In this document: positions 56,501 to 64,000 of the stretch, in pieces
Layout of the letters: every line of letters begins with the position of its first letter
Position numbering within the stretch: the stretch's first letter is position 1
Origin: Scolanthus callimorphus
Lineage: Eukaryota; Cnidaria; Anthozoa; Actiniaria; Edwardsiidae
Direction of reading: 5' to 3'
DNA: 64,000 bases
NCBI GenBank assembly: GCA_033964015.1
Contig: CM066913.1
Location: 31,199,577 to 31,263,576, forward strand
Made by a program: the position numbers and the translations under genes
The notes under the pieces: model-generated
What the model was told of the DNA's origin: nothing
What the model saw: only the letters and a program-made list of their open reading frames with translations
Database searches by the model: none

Positions 56501-58934
56501 TTTCACTCTGGAGAAAGAGTAAGTTCCGTGTTTGTTACCATACTTTCAAAGCATTTCCAGTCTTACGTAAATCTTATGACTCATAATGTGTCGAATATCG
56601 CCATTTCACTGCCTCGCAGGTTTCCCAGTTTTTGGATCGCTGATCTTGTTTTGGAGGTGCGCGGCAGTGATACCACAGTGATACCTTAATGGGAACCTGG
56701 CTGAACCAAACAGATTTTTACCGATAGCCTTGTTATACTTTAGTCACTGGTCACCATTATAGGGTCTCCTGGCGTTTGTAAAACTAAACTGGCGACAATG
56801 ACGAATCTGCGACAAGTTTATCACATCTAGTCGCAAGCTGGCGTCTTATCTAAAAAATAGCACATCAAGCTCTGACCTCTCTTTGTTTTGTTTAGCGGAC
56901 AAACTCTCGGTCGCCAAGTTGTAGAGATCAGAGTCTGCGCATGCCCAGGAAGAGACCGGAAGTCGGACGAACGGCTTCTGCTTGGCGAGGCAACTACGAC
57001 CACTGGCAGCAAGCGAAAGCGTGGACAAAGAGGGAAGTTAAAGAGACAGAGAACAACGTCAGACGATGAGGAGGAGTTTGTTATTACGGTAAGCGGCGGG
57101 GAATATCTATATGGAGCTTGTCCAGGAAGCGGAAAGGGGGGAAGGAAAAAAATGGTAGAACGATTACGGCTAGTGAGCGGGGGATATCAAGATGGAGCTT
57201 GTCCGGCAAGCGGATTCATTAGGACATGGTTCGCACAGACCTTGAAAGTACTTGAATTTCAAGATATCAGTTTTTCCCCTTGAATAGTCCTTGGATTTTT
57301 TAAGTGCCTTGAAAATTTGCTGATATCCTTGAGTTTGTTATCGAGTCAAGTCTTTTCATTAAAATATTATTGCAAATATTATTAAAAACCTCATGACGAA
57401 CCTGCTCCCTGCATTTCCAATACGGTGGTTGGGTGTTTGCCATTGTAAACAACTGACTCCCCAGCCTAAAGCAGTTAGTGAAACCAATAGAGACTCCCCG
57501 CTGTGTGGCCTTTTCAGTGACGACAAGTCCTCCCATTAATGTATTAGCCAAACGTTTATCTCGACGTAAAAATAGTCCTTGAAATTTTATATTTTACCCT
57601 TGAAAACTCCTTGAATTTCTATCTTAAAAATTTGTATGAACCATGTATAGGAAGCAAAGAGGAAAGAACGATAGGAACATTTCGGCATAGTTGTCCAATT
57701 GGCCTGCTAGCTGGCTTTCTTGAGGGGTTATTCGGAAATGGTTGTTGCCCCACCTCGTCTGCCCGGTCGATTTTCTCTCGTCCTGAATTCTTCTCCCCTA
57801 TTGAGTCGCTACGCAATCTAATACTTTTCTCTTTGCAATTTCGGACGTTCACCAAACAAGGGACTGCAAGAAGGCTACTCTTCAATCAGACTCTATCGAA
57901 ACTCCCCCAATAGATATTTTTACCTCCGTATGCAAATTAAATATTTCAAATCATCTTTTGAAACGGTTCCATATCCACGTGAAAATGAAGAACAAATGTC
58001 AGAAAGACAAAGGATTTTTCTTCATCTAAGCATCACGTGGTTTGAAATGGGTAATTGGCATACGTAGGTAAAGCGGTGTATTCGCCTATGGAAATATATG
58101 TCGAATTGATTTGACGGGTTACCTGTTGTTTCCTCCCTTAGACACGTGACCGTCGTGTGTACGAAATTCTTATGAACATGAAGACCATGATGGAGGAGCA
58201 GTTCCTGGAGGAGGCGGGTCAGTCCCAGTAGGTTTGAACCTCTTTTTATCTATACTATTAATTTGCACTGTGTCTGTTCGATAGACGCTTAATGTTGAAT
58301 GGTATCATTCTCGTACCCAGACCTCCTCGGTTCGTCTCATCGCAGGGGAGGCTCTGGTGACATCGATTTGAGGCCTTCGCTGATTGGCGGATTTTGAACG
58401 TTGGAGCATGCGCATAAATCTCAACGGCTCGCATGCGTCAGTGGCTGTCACCAGAGCCAAACCTCGTCCCCAGGGTCTTCTCGGTCGTTTTCAAAACGGC
58501 GGTTAGCTCATGAGAAGACCCTGGGGGAGGCTGAGTCACATGACCGTTTCAAAGCAAAGGACAACCTCGTTCCCATGTCCTGAAACACTGGTCATATGAC
58601 AGCCTCCCCCAGGGTCTTGTGCTCGATCAACCGCCATCTTGAAAATTACCCACAAGACCCTGGGAACGAGGTTGACCAGAGCCTCCCCAAGTGGCGAGAC
58701 GGGGGAGCTCTGGGTTCGAGAATTGATTGATTTTGGTAAAGGATCGTGATTACTTCACAGAGACGGCGCGTGCTTTCTTGAAGCTAAAGTATCTCGTACT
58801 CTACATTTTTGATTTCGTTTCTTTCTTTTATCCATAGCACCCCCAACAGTTCAGAGGAGGAGGAGGATGGTGGCCCCAGTACCGCATCTCCCTCTGGGAT
58901 GATGTACAAGACAACAGGACCTTCCTCCATATAA
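47548..58934 (+). CDS. p53/p63-family transcription factor, full coding region (one frame break)
   Basis: Nine introns' worth of consistent GT-AG phases join ten coding segments: 47548-47579, 49543-49562, 50618-50655, 51786-51935, 54123-54466, 55464-55574, 56413-56518, 56896-57088, 58142-58227 and 58838-58934. The product is about 391 residues once one base is skipped in 54123-54466. Order: TA-like segment ([10 protein letters not shown], 19-28), Pro-rich region with a PPHY motif (75-78), DNA-binding domain (about 105-290), basic [17 protein letters not shown] (306-319), tetramerisation domain (about 325-356) and an acidic Ser-rich tail. Zinc ligands Cys185, His188, Cys245 and Cys249 are present, as are the arginines equivalent to human Arg175, Arg248, Arg249, Arg273 and Arg280. 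There is no SAM domain. The family binds DNA as tetramers in damage response and germline quality control. It resembles p63/p73 more than p53 ([14 protein letters not shown]). Confidence 0.93.
47621..47880. repeat. 130-bp tandem duplication in p53 intron 1
   Basis: GGTTGCTCTAATGTTTAAGG starts at 47621 and again at 47751. The two 130-base copies differ at only a few positions (for example CTGTGAG/CTGCGAG). Each copy carries ATGTCTAG|GTAAGC, a consensus donor 41 bases downstream of the exon-like core. Confidence 0.97.
49222..49454. mobile_element. TA-flanked MITE (TGCATTGCTACGCG ends)
   Basis: TGCATTGCTACGCG on the left and CGCGTAGCAATGCA on the right begin arms of about 34 bp with four to five mismatches. 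TA lies immediately outside both ends (49220-49221 and 49455-49456), the Tc1/mariner target duplication. The right end is 88 bases upstream of the p53 microexon. The 166-residue ORF at 48937-49437 runs into it and is not a gene. Confidence 0.88.
49543..49562 (+). CDS. p53-family 20-base microexon
   Basis: TTTTTCTTTCAG|T opens and CCCCAG|GTGAGC closes 20 bases that encode FFGGAP plus split codons at both ends (phase 2 in, phase 1 out). Both neighbours match these phases. Vertebrate p53 also has a very short exon (22 bases) in this part of the gene; homology between the two is not claimed. Confidence 0.7.
50618..50655 (+). CDS. p53-family exon: TA-like motif
   Basis: ATTCTACAG|GAG opens and TACCAG|GTAGGT closes 38 bases: [13 protein letters not shown]. 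The FQQEMF core resembles the FQHIWDFL-type transactivation motif of p63/p73 in position and in having spaced aromatic or hydrophobic residues next to acids. Function as an MDM2 or coactivator contact is inferred. Confidence 0.8.
51786..51935 (+). CDS. p53-family exon: proline-rich region
   Basis: TTTTCCAACAG|ATT opens and CACAAT|GTGAGT closes 150 bases (50 codons, phase 0 on both sides). The sequence is Pro/Gln/Ser-rich ([12 protein letters not shown]...[12 protein letters not shown]) and ends PPPPHYHN, which contains PPxY. PPxY motifs recruit WW-domain proteins, including HECT ubiquitin ligases known to act on p63/p73. Confidence 0.88.
51977..52281. mobile_element. Foldback MITE (TTACTGCG ends)
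   Basis: The left arm (TTACTGCGGTTTTCATAATT...CTGGCTTCCGTCAATCAAAC) recurs inverted on the right with few mismatches and encloses a loop with GTCGCGACAG. A related outer end occurs at 61234-61468. It begins 41 bases after the exon donor at 51935. Confidence 0.9.
53668..54069. mobile_element. Foldback MITE with AATAGACC ends, copy 3
   Basis: Same family and orientation as 464-856. Its centre is an almost perfect 20-bp-arm palindrome built on TGTATGACTGGGGGTATG and its inverse. The element ends 53 bases before the acceptor of the p53 DNA-binding exon, so the intron's branch region lies between element and exon or in the element itself. Confidence 0.9.
54123..54466 (+). CDS. p53-family exon: first half of DNA-binding domain, frame-broken
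   Basis: TCTATTTCACAG|AGA opens and AAGACG|GTAAGT closes 344 bases. The frame gives [40 protein letters not shown] and [15 protein letters not shown], then hits TAA at 54399. The family sequence [20 protein letters not shown] continues one frame over. The break lies in GAGCTTCTTGAGG (about 54370-54382). Either one extra base or two missing bases explains it. p63 has four residues between PPQ and the next Arg; skipping one base leaves three and restoring two gives four, so a two-base loss fits the family spacing better. Confidence 0.92.
54588..54612. repeat. (GA)n microsatellite
   Basis: About eleven GA dinucleotides just after the donor-side intron of the DNA-binding exon. Confidence 0.95.
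55135..55327. mobile_element. MITE with ATAGAC...GTCTAT ends
   Basis: ATAGACTTTTTTCGAAATAT on the left pairs with ATATTTCGAAAAGGGTCTAT on the right, plus CTCCTCGTTTG/CAAACGAGGAG inside. The terminal hexamer matches the AATAGACC group. Confidence 0.85.
55464..55574 (+). CDS. p53-family exon: DNA-binding domain, middle
   Basis: TTGTGCTTTCCAG|GTC opens and CCCCAGG|GTGAGT closes 111 bases, phase 1 in and out. It reads [37 protein letters not shown]. It aligns with the IRVEGN...RHSVVVPYEPPQ part of the family. The usual leucine/isoleucine-rich approach to VEGN is replaced by HFMRSNN. Confidence 0.92.
55680..55905 (+). mobile_element. Non-LTR retrotransposon 3' end with (ATTG)n tail
   Basis: A GC-rich hairpin (CTCGCAGCGGCCCGGTCCGG) is followed by an A/T-rich stretch and the tail GGATAAATAAAGATTGATTG ATTGATTGAT (two blocks). 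3' microsatellite tails of this kind are typical of truncated LINE or SINE copies. Lies in a p53 intron. Confidence 0.6.
56413..56518 (+). CDS. p53-family exon: zinc and major L3 loop region
   Basis: CTCAATTTCAG|TTG opens and AAAGA|GTAAGT closes 106 bases. It reads [35 protein letters not shown]. The two cysteines are zinc ligands (Cys245, Cys249), and the RR pair equals human Arg248/Arg249. The highly conserved MGGMN part of the loop reads PSGPS here, an unusual substitution. Confidence 0.94.
56896..57088 (+). CDS. p53-family exon: end of DNA-binding domain, NLS, start of TET
   Basis: TTTTGTTTAG|CGG opens and ATTACG|GTAAGC closes 193 bases. It reads [26 protein letters not shown] (in two pieces), the DNA-contact strand and helix with equivalents of Arg273, Cys277 and Arg280. 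It is followed by [14 protein letters not shown] (bipartite-like NLS) and [10 protein letters not shown], which begins the tetramerisation strand. Confidence 0.95.
57225..57650. mobile_element. Foldback-like element (ACATGGTTC ends, CCTTGAA repeats)
   Basis: ACATGGTTCGCACAGACC on the left and GTATGAACCATGT on the right bracket sequence with repeated CCTTGAAA-T words in one orientation on both sides. Non-coding; lies in the p53 intron 57089-58141. Confidence 0.6.
58142..58227 (+). CDS. p53-family exon: tetramerisation helix
   Basis: TTTCCTCCCTTAG|ACA opens. The frame [20 protein letters not shown] then FLEEAGQS aligns with the RGRE(N/R)FE(I/M)LMKLKESLE helix of p73/p53. The donor is CCCA|GTAGGT (phase 2). 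One codon past the donor the intron reads CAG TAG, so retention of the intron would end the protein at once with a Gln. Confidence 0.88.
58311..58720. mobile_element. Nested foldback elements in the last p53 intron
   Basis: The outer element runs from CTCGTACCCAGACCTCC to GGAGCTCTGGGTTCGAG. An inner element (58460-58673, ACCTCGTCCCCAGGGTCTTC to AAGACCCTGGGAACGAGGTT) is inserted inside and is itself internally repeated (CATGAGAAGACCCTGGGGGA near 58508). The inner termini match the short element at 10098-10203. The outer core is related to 1440-1850. Confidence 0.75.
58838..58934 (+). CDS. p53-family last exon: acidic tail
   Basis: TTTTATCCATAG|CAC completes the split His codon and encodes [31 protein letters not shown] and TAA (58932-58934). 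There is no SAM domain or long p63/p73-like C-terminus. The tail is acidic and Ser/Thr-rich. Confidence 0.85.
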
Positions 58935-60458
58935 ACCGGATGAACCTGTTTGAGGAAGGAGGGGAAATCCCTACCCCGATAGGAAGATGGAAGTGAGATC
59001 GGTAGAATGTTCTTGCTGTCTGGTTTGCTGGCATTGGTTCAGAAATTATTTTGTTTCTTTTGTTAATTTTTTATGCGACTTTTCATTCTTCAAAACAGAG
59101 AAATGAGAAATACTTGTGTAAGAAAATCACAGAGTTACATTAACGCCGTTGTGGAAATGGCTTCTATGAGGGCAAGACTTCGTTGCAAATACTGTAGTCT
59201 CGTCAAACTGCACTCACGGTTTCCCAGAAAGGCAGGCAAGTGCAAATCAGTAACAATTATAACAATGAATCAATGCCTGCCGATTCTCTGCCTAAAAAAA
59301 GTAAGCAAAACTACATGCCAGCAAACGAAACGGCATTTTGGTGTTTTGTATTGTACCATACGTTCAGGCCCTTTTTCGTGGTCTCAATTTGTTCACGTTG
59401 TTAAAATTCCCCAAGTTGTGTTTTGAAAATCGAGGAGTCTGGTTGAACAGAGCTCCTTTCAGTTCGCTGTACAAAATTTTTTGCTCTTTCCCATGCCGTG
59501 TTCATTGGTGACCTGTCGAAATATTTTCAGAAAAGAATTCGGCGGCCGTTTGATATCTGTTTGGGAAAGTAATGGCATATTATTGCCGCTAGTAGGGCGC
59601 TCTCTAGCGACCGAGCACATTTGCTCTCGCTCTACACAAGCTTGTTTTAAAAGCTGCAAAAAGCACGTTGCTAATAGCCTGTAAGATCACCAGCTTGGCT
59701 TTGCATGTGATTTACTATTTGGCGCAATTTTTCGCGCTTTGACAAATGCATTCGCTTTGAATAAGCATTATTATACTCAAAATTTAGAATACTTGGGCTT
59801 GTTTCACATAGCTAAATGTTGCTGTAGTGTTTGTCCTTTACTTCGATGTTGCTTTACTGGAAAATTCCTCATAGGAAAATTTAGCTAATCACATTTGATT
59901 CCTTGGAAGCCAGTTCGCAGCAATGCGAGATTGGCATTTTAGTGGTATTCGAGACGCTTGAGTCGCGTTTACAAACTTGCATGAACAATGTAGAGCACTT
60001 CTTTAGCTGTGTGAAAACAAGTCCACGAGAAAATGAAACAAAATGGCTTCGCGTATAGGAGCGCAATTATTGCTATAAAGAAACTGTGATTCTAGGCATT
60101 AGGGTCGCAAGTTTTGAATTTAACTTATGATTGGTCTACAGCATTGATTTGAAATAAGGAGTAGTATATTTATATCCACAAATTCATTTAAAAAATGTTC
60201 TTACAAAAAATGCCACAAATTCACGCCTGTACCTAGCGCTTTTGAAGACTTTATTATCTGACATTTGTTAAGAAAAATCTCTGTAAAAAAGGTAAAGAAA
60301 ACTTTATCTCAACTTCATGTATTTCCACCACTTAGTCTGAGGTCAAAACTGGGTAGCAAAGATAAACTGTTTCGTAAGTAAAACATTCATCGTTAACATC
60401 CAGGAAAATTAGAGCCAGTGACATCCGCTTACAGCCCATTTCAGGGTCAGCTTGAATA
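58935..60458. other. 3' UTR and downstream intergenic, no gene recognised
   Basis: The 117-residue ORF at 59073-59426 begins 138 bases after the p53 stop and shows no domain. It is probably 3' UTR or intergenic. No clear poly(A) signal was picked out. Confidence 0.4.
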
Positions 60459-61036
60459 CACCTGTTGCAATTAACGTTGCTCTGCAAAACGTAAAACCAT
60501 GAACCATGCTTCATAAGTCTTAATGGTAATTCCTGCCTAAAACGAAGCGGCTCACGCCATATTGTGTCTCAAAGTAGTAAACAAAGGGCCATTGGGTGGT
60601 TTTAGTTTAGTTTGGTTTGCCAAACTCGCCAAACTCGCCAAACCCGAGGAAAATACGAGAAATAGCGTCTTCATTGGCCGTTTTCACACTAGAGACGAAC
60701 AAATCGTCTGGACGGACAAATCGTCTCAAGACGAACAAACCGTCTGATGTGAAAACGGGACGAACAAATTTCAGACGAACAAATCGTCTAAATTTGTTCG
60801 TCTGTTTGGCCGTCTATGAAGACGATTTTTCATAGACGCTTTGTTCATGTAGACGAACAAACCGACTAAAGTCCGACCTGAATTCACACTAGACGTACAA
60901 AGACGAACAAATCGTCAGACGATTTGTCCGTCTAGACGATTTGTTCGTCTTCTAGTGTGAAAACGGCCATTATGATGCATGGTTCATGGTTTTACGTTTT
61001 TGTAGAGCAACATGAATTGAAATAGGTGTATAACTT
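60459..61036. mobile_element. Outer foldback with inner MITE (60673-60972)
   Basis: Outer arms: ACACCTGTTGCAATT...ACGTAAAACCATGAACCATG near 60459-60517 and the inverse at 60969-61030. The inner element has ends TGGCCGTTTTCACACTAGA / TCTAGTGTGAAAACGGCCA. Its centre is made of about ten ACGAACAAATCGTCT-like words in both orientations. Confidence 0.85.
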
Positions 61037-61233
61037 CCATATATACTGTAAGGTTTTTGTTTGTTCTTATATGCGGGTATTTACTGTATTTCTTAAATTC
61101 AAATCAGCCCAAATTACGGACATAATTTTTGACATGTTTTAGATTGTACATGTGCGTTAAGAACTTCGTTTTTCAAAACCATTTCGTGCAAAATGGACCC
61201 AATTCACGGTGAATGTTTCCATAAATCTCTTAC

Positions 61234-61468
61234 TGCGAAATTTTCATAATTCTGCGAACTCTCTACTATTCAAACAGCGTTTTCACTGCCAGGTCTAAAC
61301 AGCCCCGATAGATGAAACGCATCCTCTGCGAGATGCTTTCGGTTGCTAAGTGAACTAGGTTTGATGTTTAATAGAATTGCAATTGTCTAGAAAATAGTTT
61401 TATCGTCGTTTTAAACTTTGACTGACGTAGTTTGAGTTCGCAAAATTACGAAAACCGTTGGTAAAATT
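61234..61468. mobile_element. Diverged relative of the 51977-52281 MITE
   Basis: TTTCATAATTCTGCGAACTCT on the left and GAGTTCGCAAAATTACGAAAAC on the right match the outer arms of 51977-52281 (words shown with up to two mismatches). The interior differs. Confidence 0.6.
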
Positions 61469-61599
61469 ATACTCTTGCTACCCACGCACCTAATCACATA
61501 TTTCCGTGCCTCAATGTACTCCGCACTAATTTTCTCTATCGTCGTATTTGTGGTGTGATCAGGTTACCATGGTTACGTTGAAGTGACATTCATGTCCAG

Positions 61600-62053
61600 G
61601 CGCCCGTTTCTCGAAACGCCCAATTCTCGGGCCCGAGAACTTTGTTTTGACATTTTTATGGATTTATAAAAAAAAAATCCTTTTCTTTTCTACCCTGTTG
61701 ATTTGAATAGTCTATAACTCCCTTTTCGTGGTTATTTCTATTCTATACTCTTTATATAATACGTTAGTTGAAACCTGGCTTTTCAGGCTCCCGAAAAACT
61801 CGTGTGAAAAACAGTGAAAAGTTTTCGGGAGCAACTGACCTCCCGAGACTTTTCGGGTGATTTTTCGTCGATTTGAGGGTTTGAATGAAATCGAAAATTT
61901 CTTTTTTGAGACGTAAACAGTATACACATTCACGGATAGGAAGTTATAGACTATTTGAATCATCAGGGTAGAAAAGAAAACGGAAAACTTGGGTATCAAC
62001 CTTCAAAACAAACTTTTCGGGACTTCTCGGGCGTTTCGAGAAACGGGCGCCAG
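61600..62053. mobile_element. MITE with GGCGCCCGTTTCTCGAAACG ends
   Basis: GGCGCCCGTTTCTCGAAACG on the left and CGTTTCGAGAAACGGGCGCC on the right are perfectly complementary 20-mers. The stem resumes inside with TAGTCTATAACT/AGTTATAGACTA and TTTCTTTTCTACCCTG/CAGGGTAGAAAAGAAA. Confidence 0.92.
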
Positions 62054-63000
62054 GCATGGTTTAACACGGCTTTTGTCATCAATCACAAAATATAAAAACA
62101 CAGACTTGTCGTTCATTATTTGAGGCCCTCTTGGCTCAAGCTTCAGCGGTCATGTGTAAATCATTTGTACATGTGATCATTAAACGCTGTTATACAAGTT
62201 GTGTGTTATGTTATCATTGTTTATAAAGAAACGGAGGGTTAGCCTGCCTCAACAGGCGCTAGCAGTGGTACAGGAACAATGGGAAAAGCTTGCGCCCCAA
62301 TCTCCGTATTTTTGACACCAAGCGCTAGAACGGCTTCAGATACGGCTCCGGGAGGTTTCCAGAGCGCTTTCCGAGAGAGAACGATGTTTCTCGAGTATCT
62401 GCAAGTTTTTGTAAATTTTCCTGCTTTTTTCGCTTAGATACGAGGAGAAATACTTACAGACCTTCAAAATAAGAATTTCCTAATAAGGAAGTTTTGCAAC
62501 GTCAGCAATGCGACGCCGTGATATTGCATCGCCACGAGAACACAGAAGAAATCGCAGGGTACATGGGAAAAGCCGAATTTCCCATAAGCTATAAGAACGG
62601 AAATTTTCTTGTTCTTCCCATTAGGGGGTAGAGGGGCATCCTCCCCAAGGCAATTTTGAAGGTTCTAGGTCTCAATATGGCCGTTAATGCATCAAAATTT
62701 GGAGTACTAATTATTTGGAAAATATAGAGGGCTATTTTGCTGGCAACTGTCAGCCGTACGCCACACAAAATTACTTCCGGTTTCACATAATGCCTTCCCC
62801 TCTCCTTCCAACACTTTTTTCCGAGAAGGAAGAGGGTTGTCCCACTCTCCTCGTCAAGCTTTGAAACGAAAATTTTTGAAACAGGTCAAAGTGTGGGCTT
62901 TGGTTTCCATGGTAACGGTGACTTAAATTATCAAGGACATTGAGGTCTTCATTGCAAGGAAATGGAAGTATAGCGCTCTTCACGCTGACGTCATCCATGT

Positions 63001-63071
63001 TATTAATGTGCCAACCAGAGATCGATTGGCTCACAGAACGGGCGCTATTCAATCTACGGTTGGCACATTAG
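63001..63071. repeat. Short inverted repeat (TAATGTGCCAACC)
   Basis: TAATGTGCCAACC near 63005 and GGTTGGCACATTA near 63058-63070 are perfect complements about 40 bases apart. It may be a small foldback element. Confidence 0.7.
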
Positions 63072-64000
63072 CATTAGAATGGTAATGTTGATAAACAGTG
63101 GATAGCGCTATAAGTTGGACGTATGTTACAGAATGAATCGAATGCCAAACAGGGAGTGGTCCCTTTGACCCAGACATTAAAGAAATACTGTGCAGTATCA
63201 TCATTGGCTGATTAAACCATAGGAACAAGTAGAAATTAAGTCTGATTTACTTTCGATAGTAGGCATAAATAGATTGTGCTAGTAAATTCTGGAAAAGTTG
63301 CTTGACAATACACCCAAAAGTTGCTCAAATATTAAAAAGTTGCCAGCAAATTTAGAAATGTTGCTTGCTTTCAAGAGTCTATGACCGCCTCAATGGGGTC
63401 AATGTCTGATTTATTTTAATTTTACTCGTCAAAGATTTCATCTGATTGCCACCGTGGATTGCAATGCCATGACTCGCACTGCAGCAAAACCAAGATGGCC
63501 GCCGGCAGGCTCTATGTTGCAGGGAACAACCGCTGGATTTAAGCGTCTGTTAGATAGATAGCTGCTGTCCAAATTTCGTGGGCGCACGTAAAGCAAGTGT
63601 TATCTTATTTGTATAAATTAAATATCATTAGTTTAGGCCAGTTTTAATAACATTTTTCTAAATCATCATCATCATCATTTTATTCACATTTCACTTTTTT
63701 GTGTATGTTTACATTTTGTATTTTTATATCGTTTTTTTTAATAAATAGTTTGTTATAAAAAAATATAAGAAAGTACAAGTAGCATGCAAGGCAATGCCTA
63801 GTATCTAAATGACCTAAGTCTTCGAGTCAGATACTAGTTGACTTGATTTTGTTGTTTTAAATAAAGACCTTTTTGATGGTTTTGGATCAGTTTTATACCA
63901 ATTTGCTGCTCAAAAGTTGCTAAGGAAGGCAAAAGTTGCCCTAGGTTGCTCGCACTAAAAAAGGTTGCTCAAAACAATAAAAGTTGCATGCGTGCATGCT
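63072..64000. other. A/T-rich window end, no gene recognised
   Basis: Contains a short (ATC)n run at 63664-63682, two AATAAA words (near 63741 and 63860) and a cluster of AAAAGTTGC words (63294-63360 and 63913-63990). No exon was recognised. Confidence 0.5.

Noticed and set aside
59073..59426. 117-residue ORF downstream of p53
   Set aside because: It sits where the 3' UTR is expected, with no domain; conserved cysteines do not form a known pattern.

Overview
This window is eukaryotic. Its few coding segments are short, GT-AG-bounded exons separated by introns of hundreds to thousands of bases, and foldback DNA transposons (MITEs), satellites and simple repeats fill much of the rest. The two recognisable genes are a TRPML/mucolipin channel and a p63-like p53-family factor. 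With the repeat style and compact animal introns they suggest a non-bilaterian animal, most likely an anthozoan cnidarian such as a stony coral. The organism is inference; the gene families are read from translated exons.

Layout. 1-9 kb: repeats only (MITEs at 464-856, 2143-2573, 4764-5779 and 6097-6295, and a 1.3 kb long-TIR element with an 8-bp target duplication at 6981-8274). 9.7-14.7 kb, minus strand: a VWC-type cysteine-rich exon (9746-9920) and a separate signal-peptide exon (14662-14740), with nested repeats between them, including an 11-unit satellite carrying paired CRE palindromes. 17.3-23.2 kb, plus strand: the last four recognisable exons of the mucolipin channel (TM4, TM5, pore plus TM6, C-tail). 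The intron before the pore exon holds two unrelated satellites and a MITE. 23.3-39.3 kb: mostly intergenic, with many foldback elements and a candidate two-exon gene end (25927-26637). 39.4-47.3 kb, plus strand: candidate exons of a small unidentified gene, or of an upstream-promoter form of the p53 gene. 47.5-58.9 kb, plus strand: a complete p53-family gene of nine exons, with transactivation-like N-terminus, DNA-binding domain, nuclear localisation signal, tetramerisation domain and a short acidic tail without a SAM domain. 59-64 kb: nested foldback elements and no recognised gene.

The most unusual feature is the 67-bp minisatellite at about 20524-22347. Each of its roughly 27 units is a copy of the mucolipin intron/exon boundary: the end of the intron with its AG, plus the first 49 bases of the pore exon. 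The array therefore presents a ladder of decoy splice acceptors directly upstream of the real one.

Quality. The mucolipin TM4 exon and the p53 DNA-binding exon each carry one small indel that breaks an otherwise clean frame. With a 100-N gap at 16353-16452 and long homopolymers, consensus error is the simplest explanation, but real lesions cannot be excluded. Residue numbers for the p53 protein assume the 47548 start and one skipped base.
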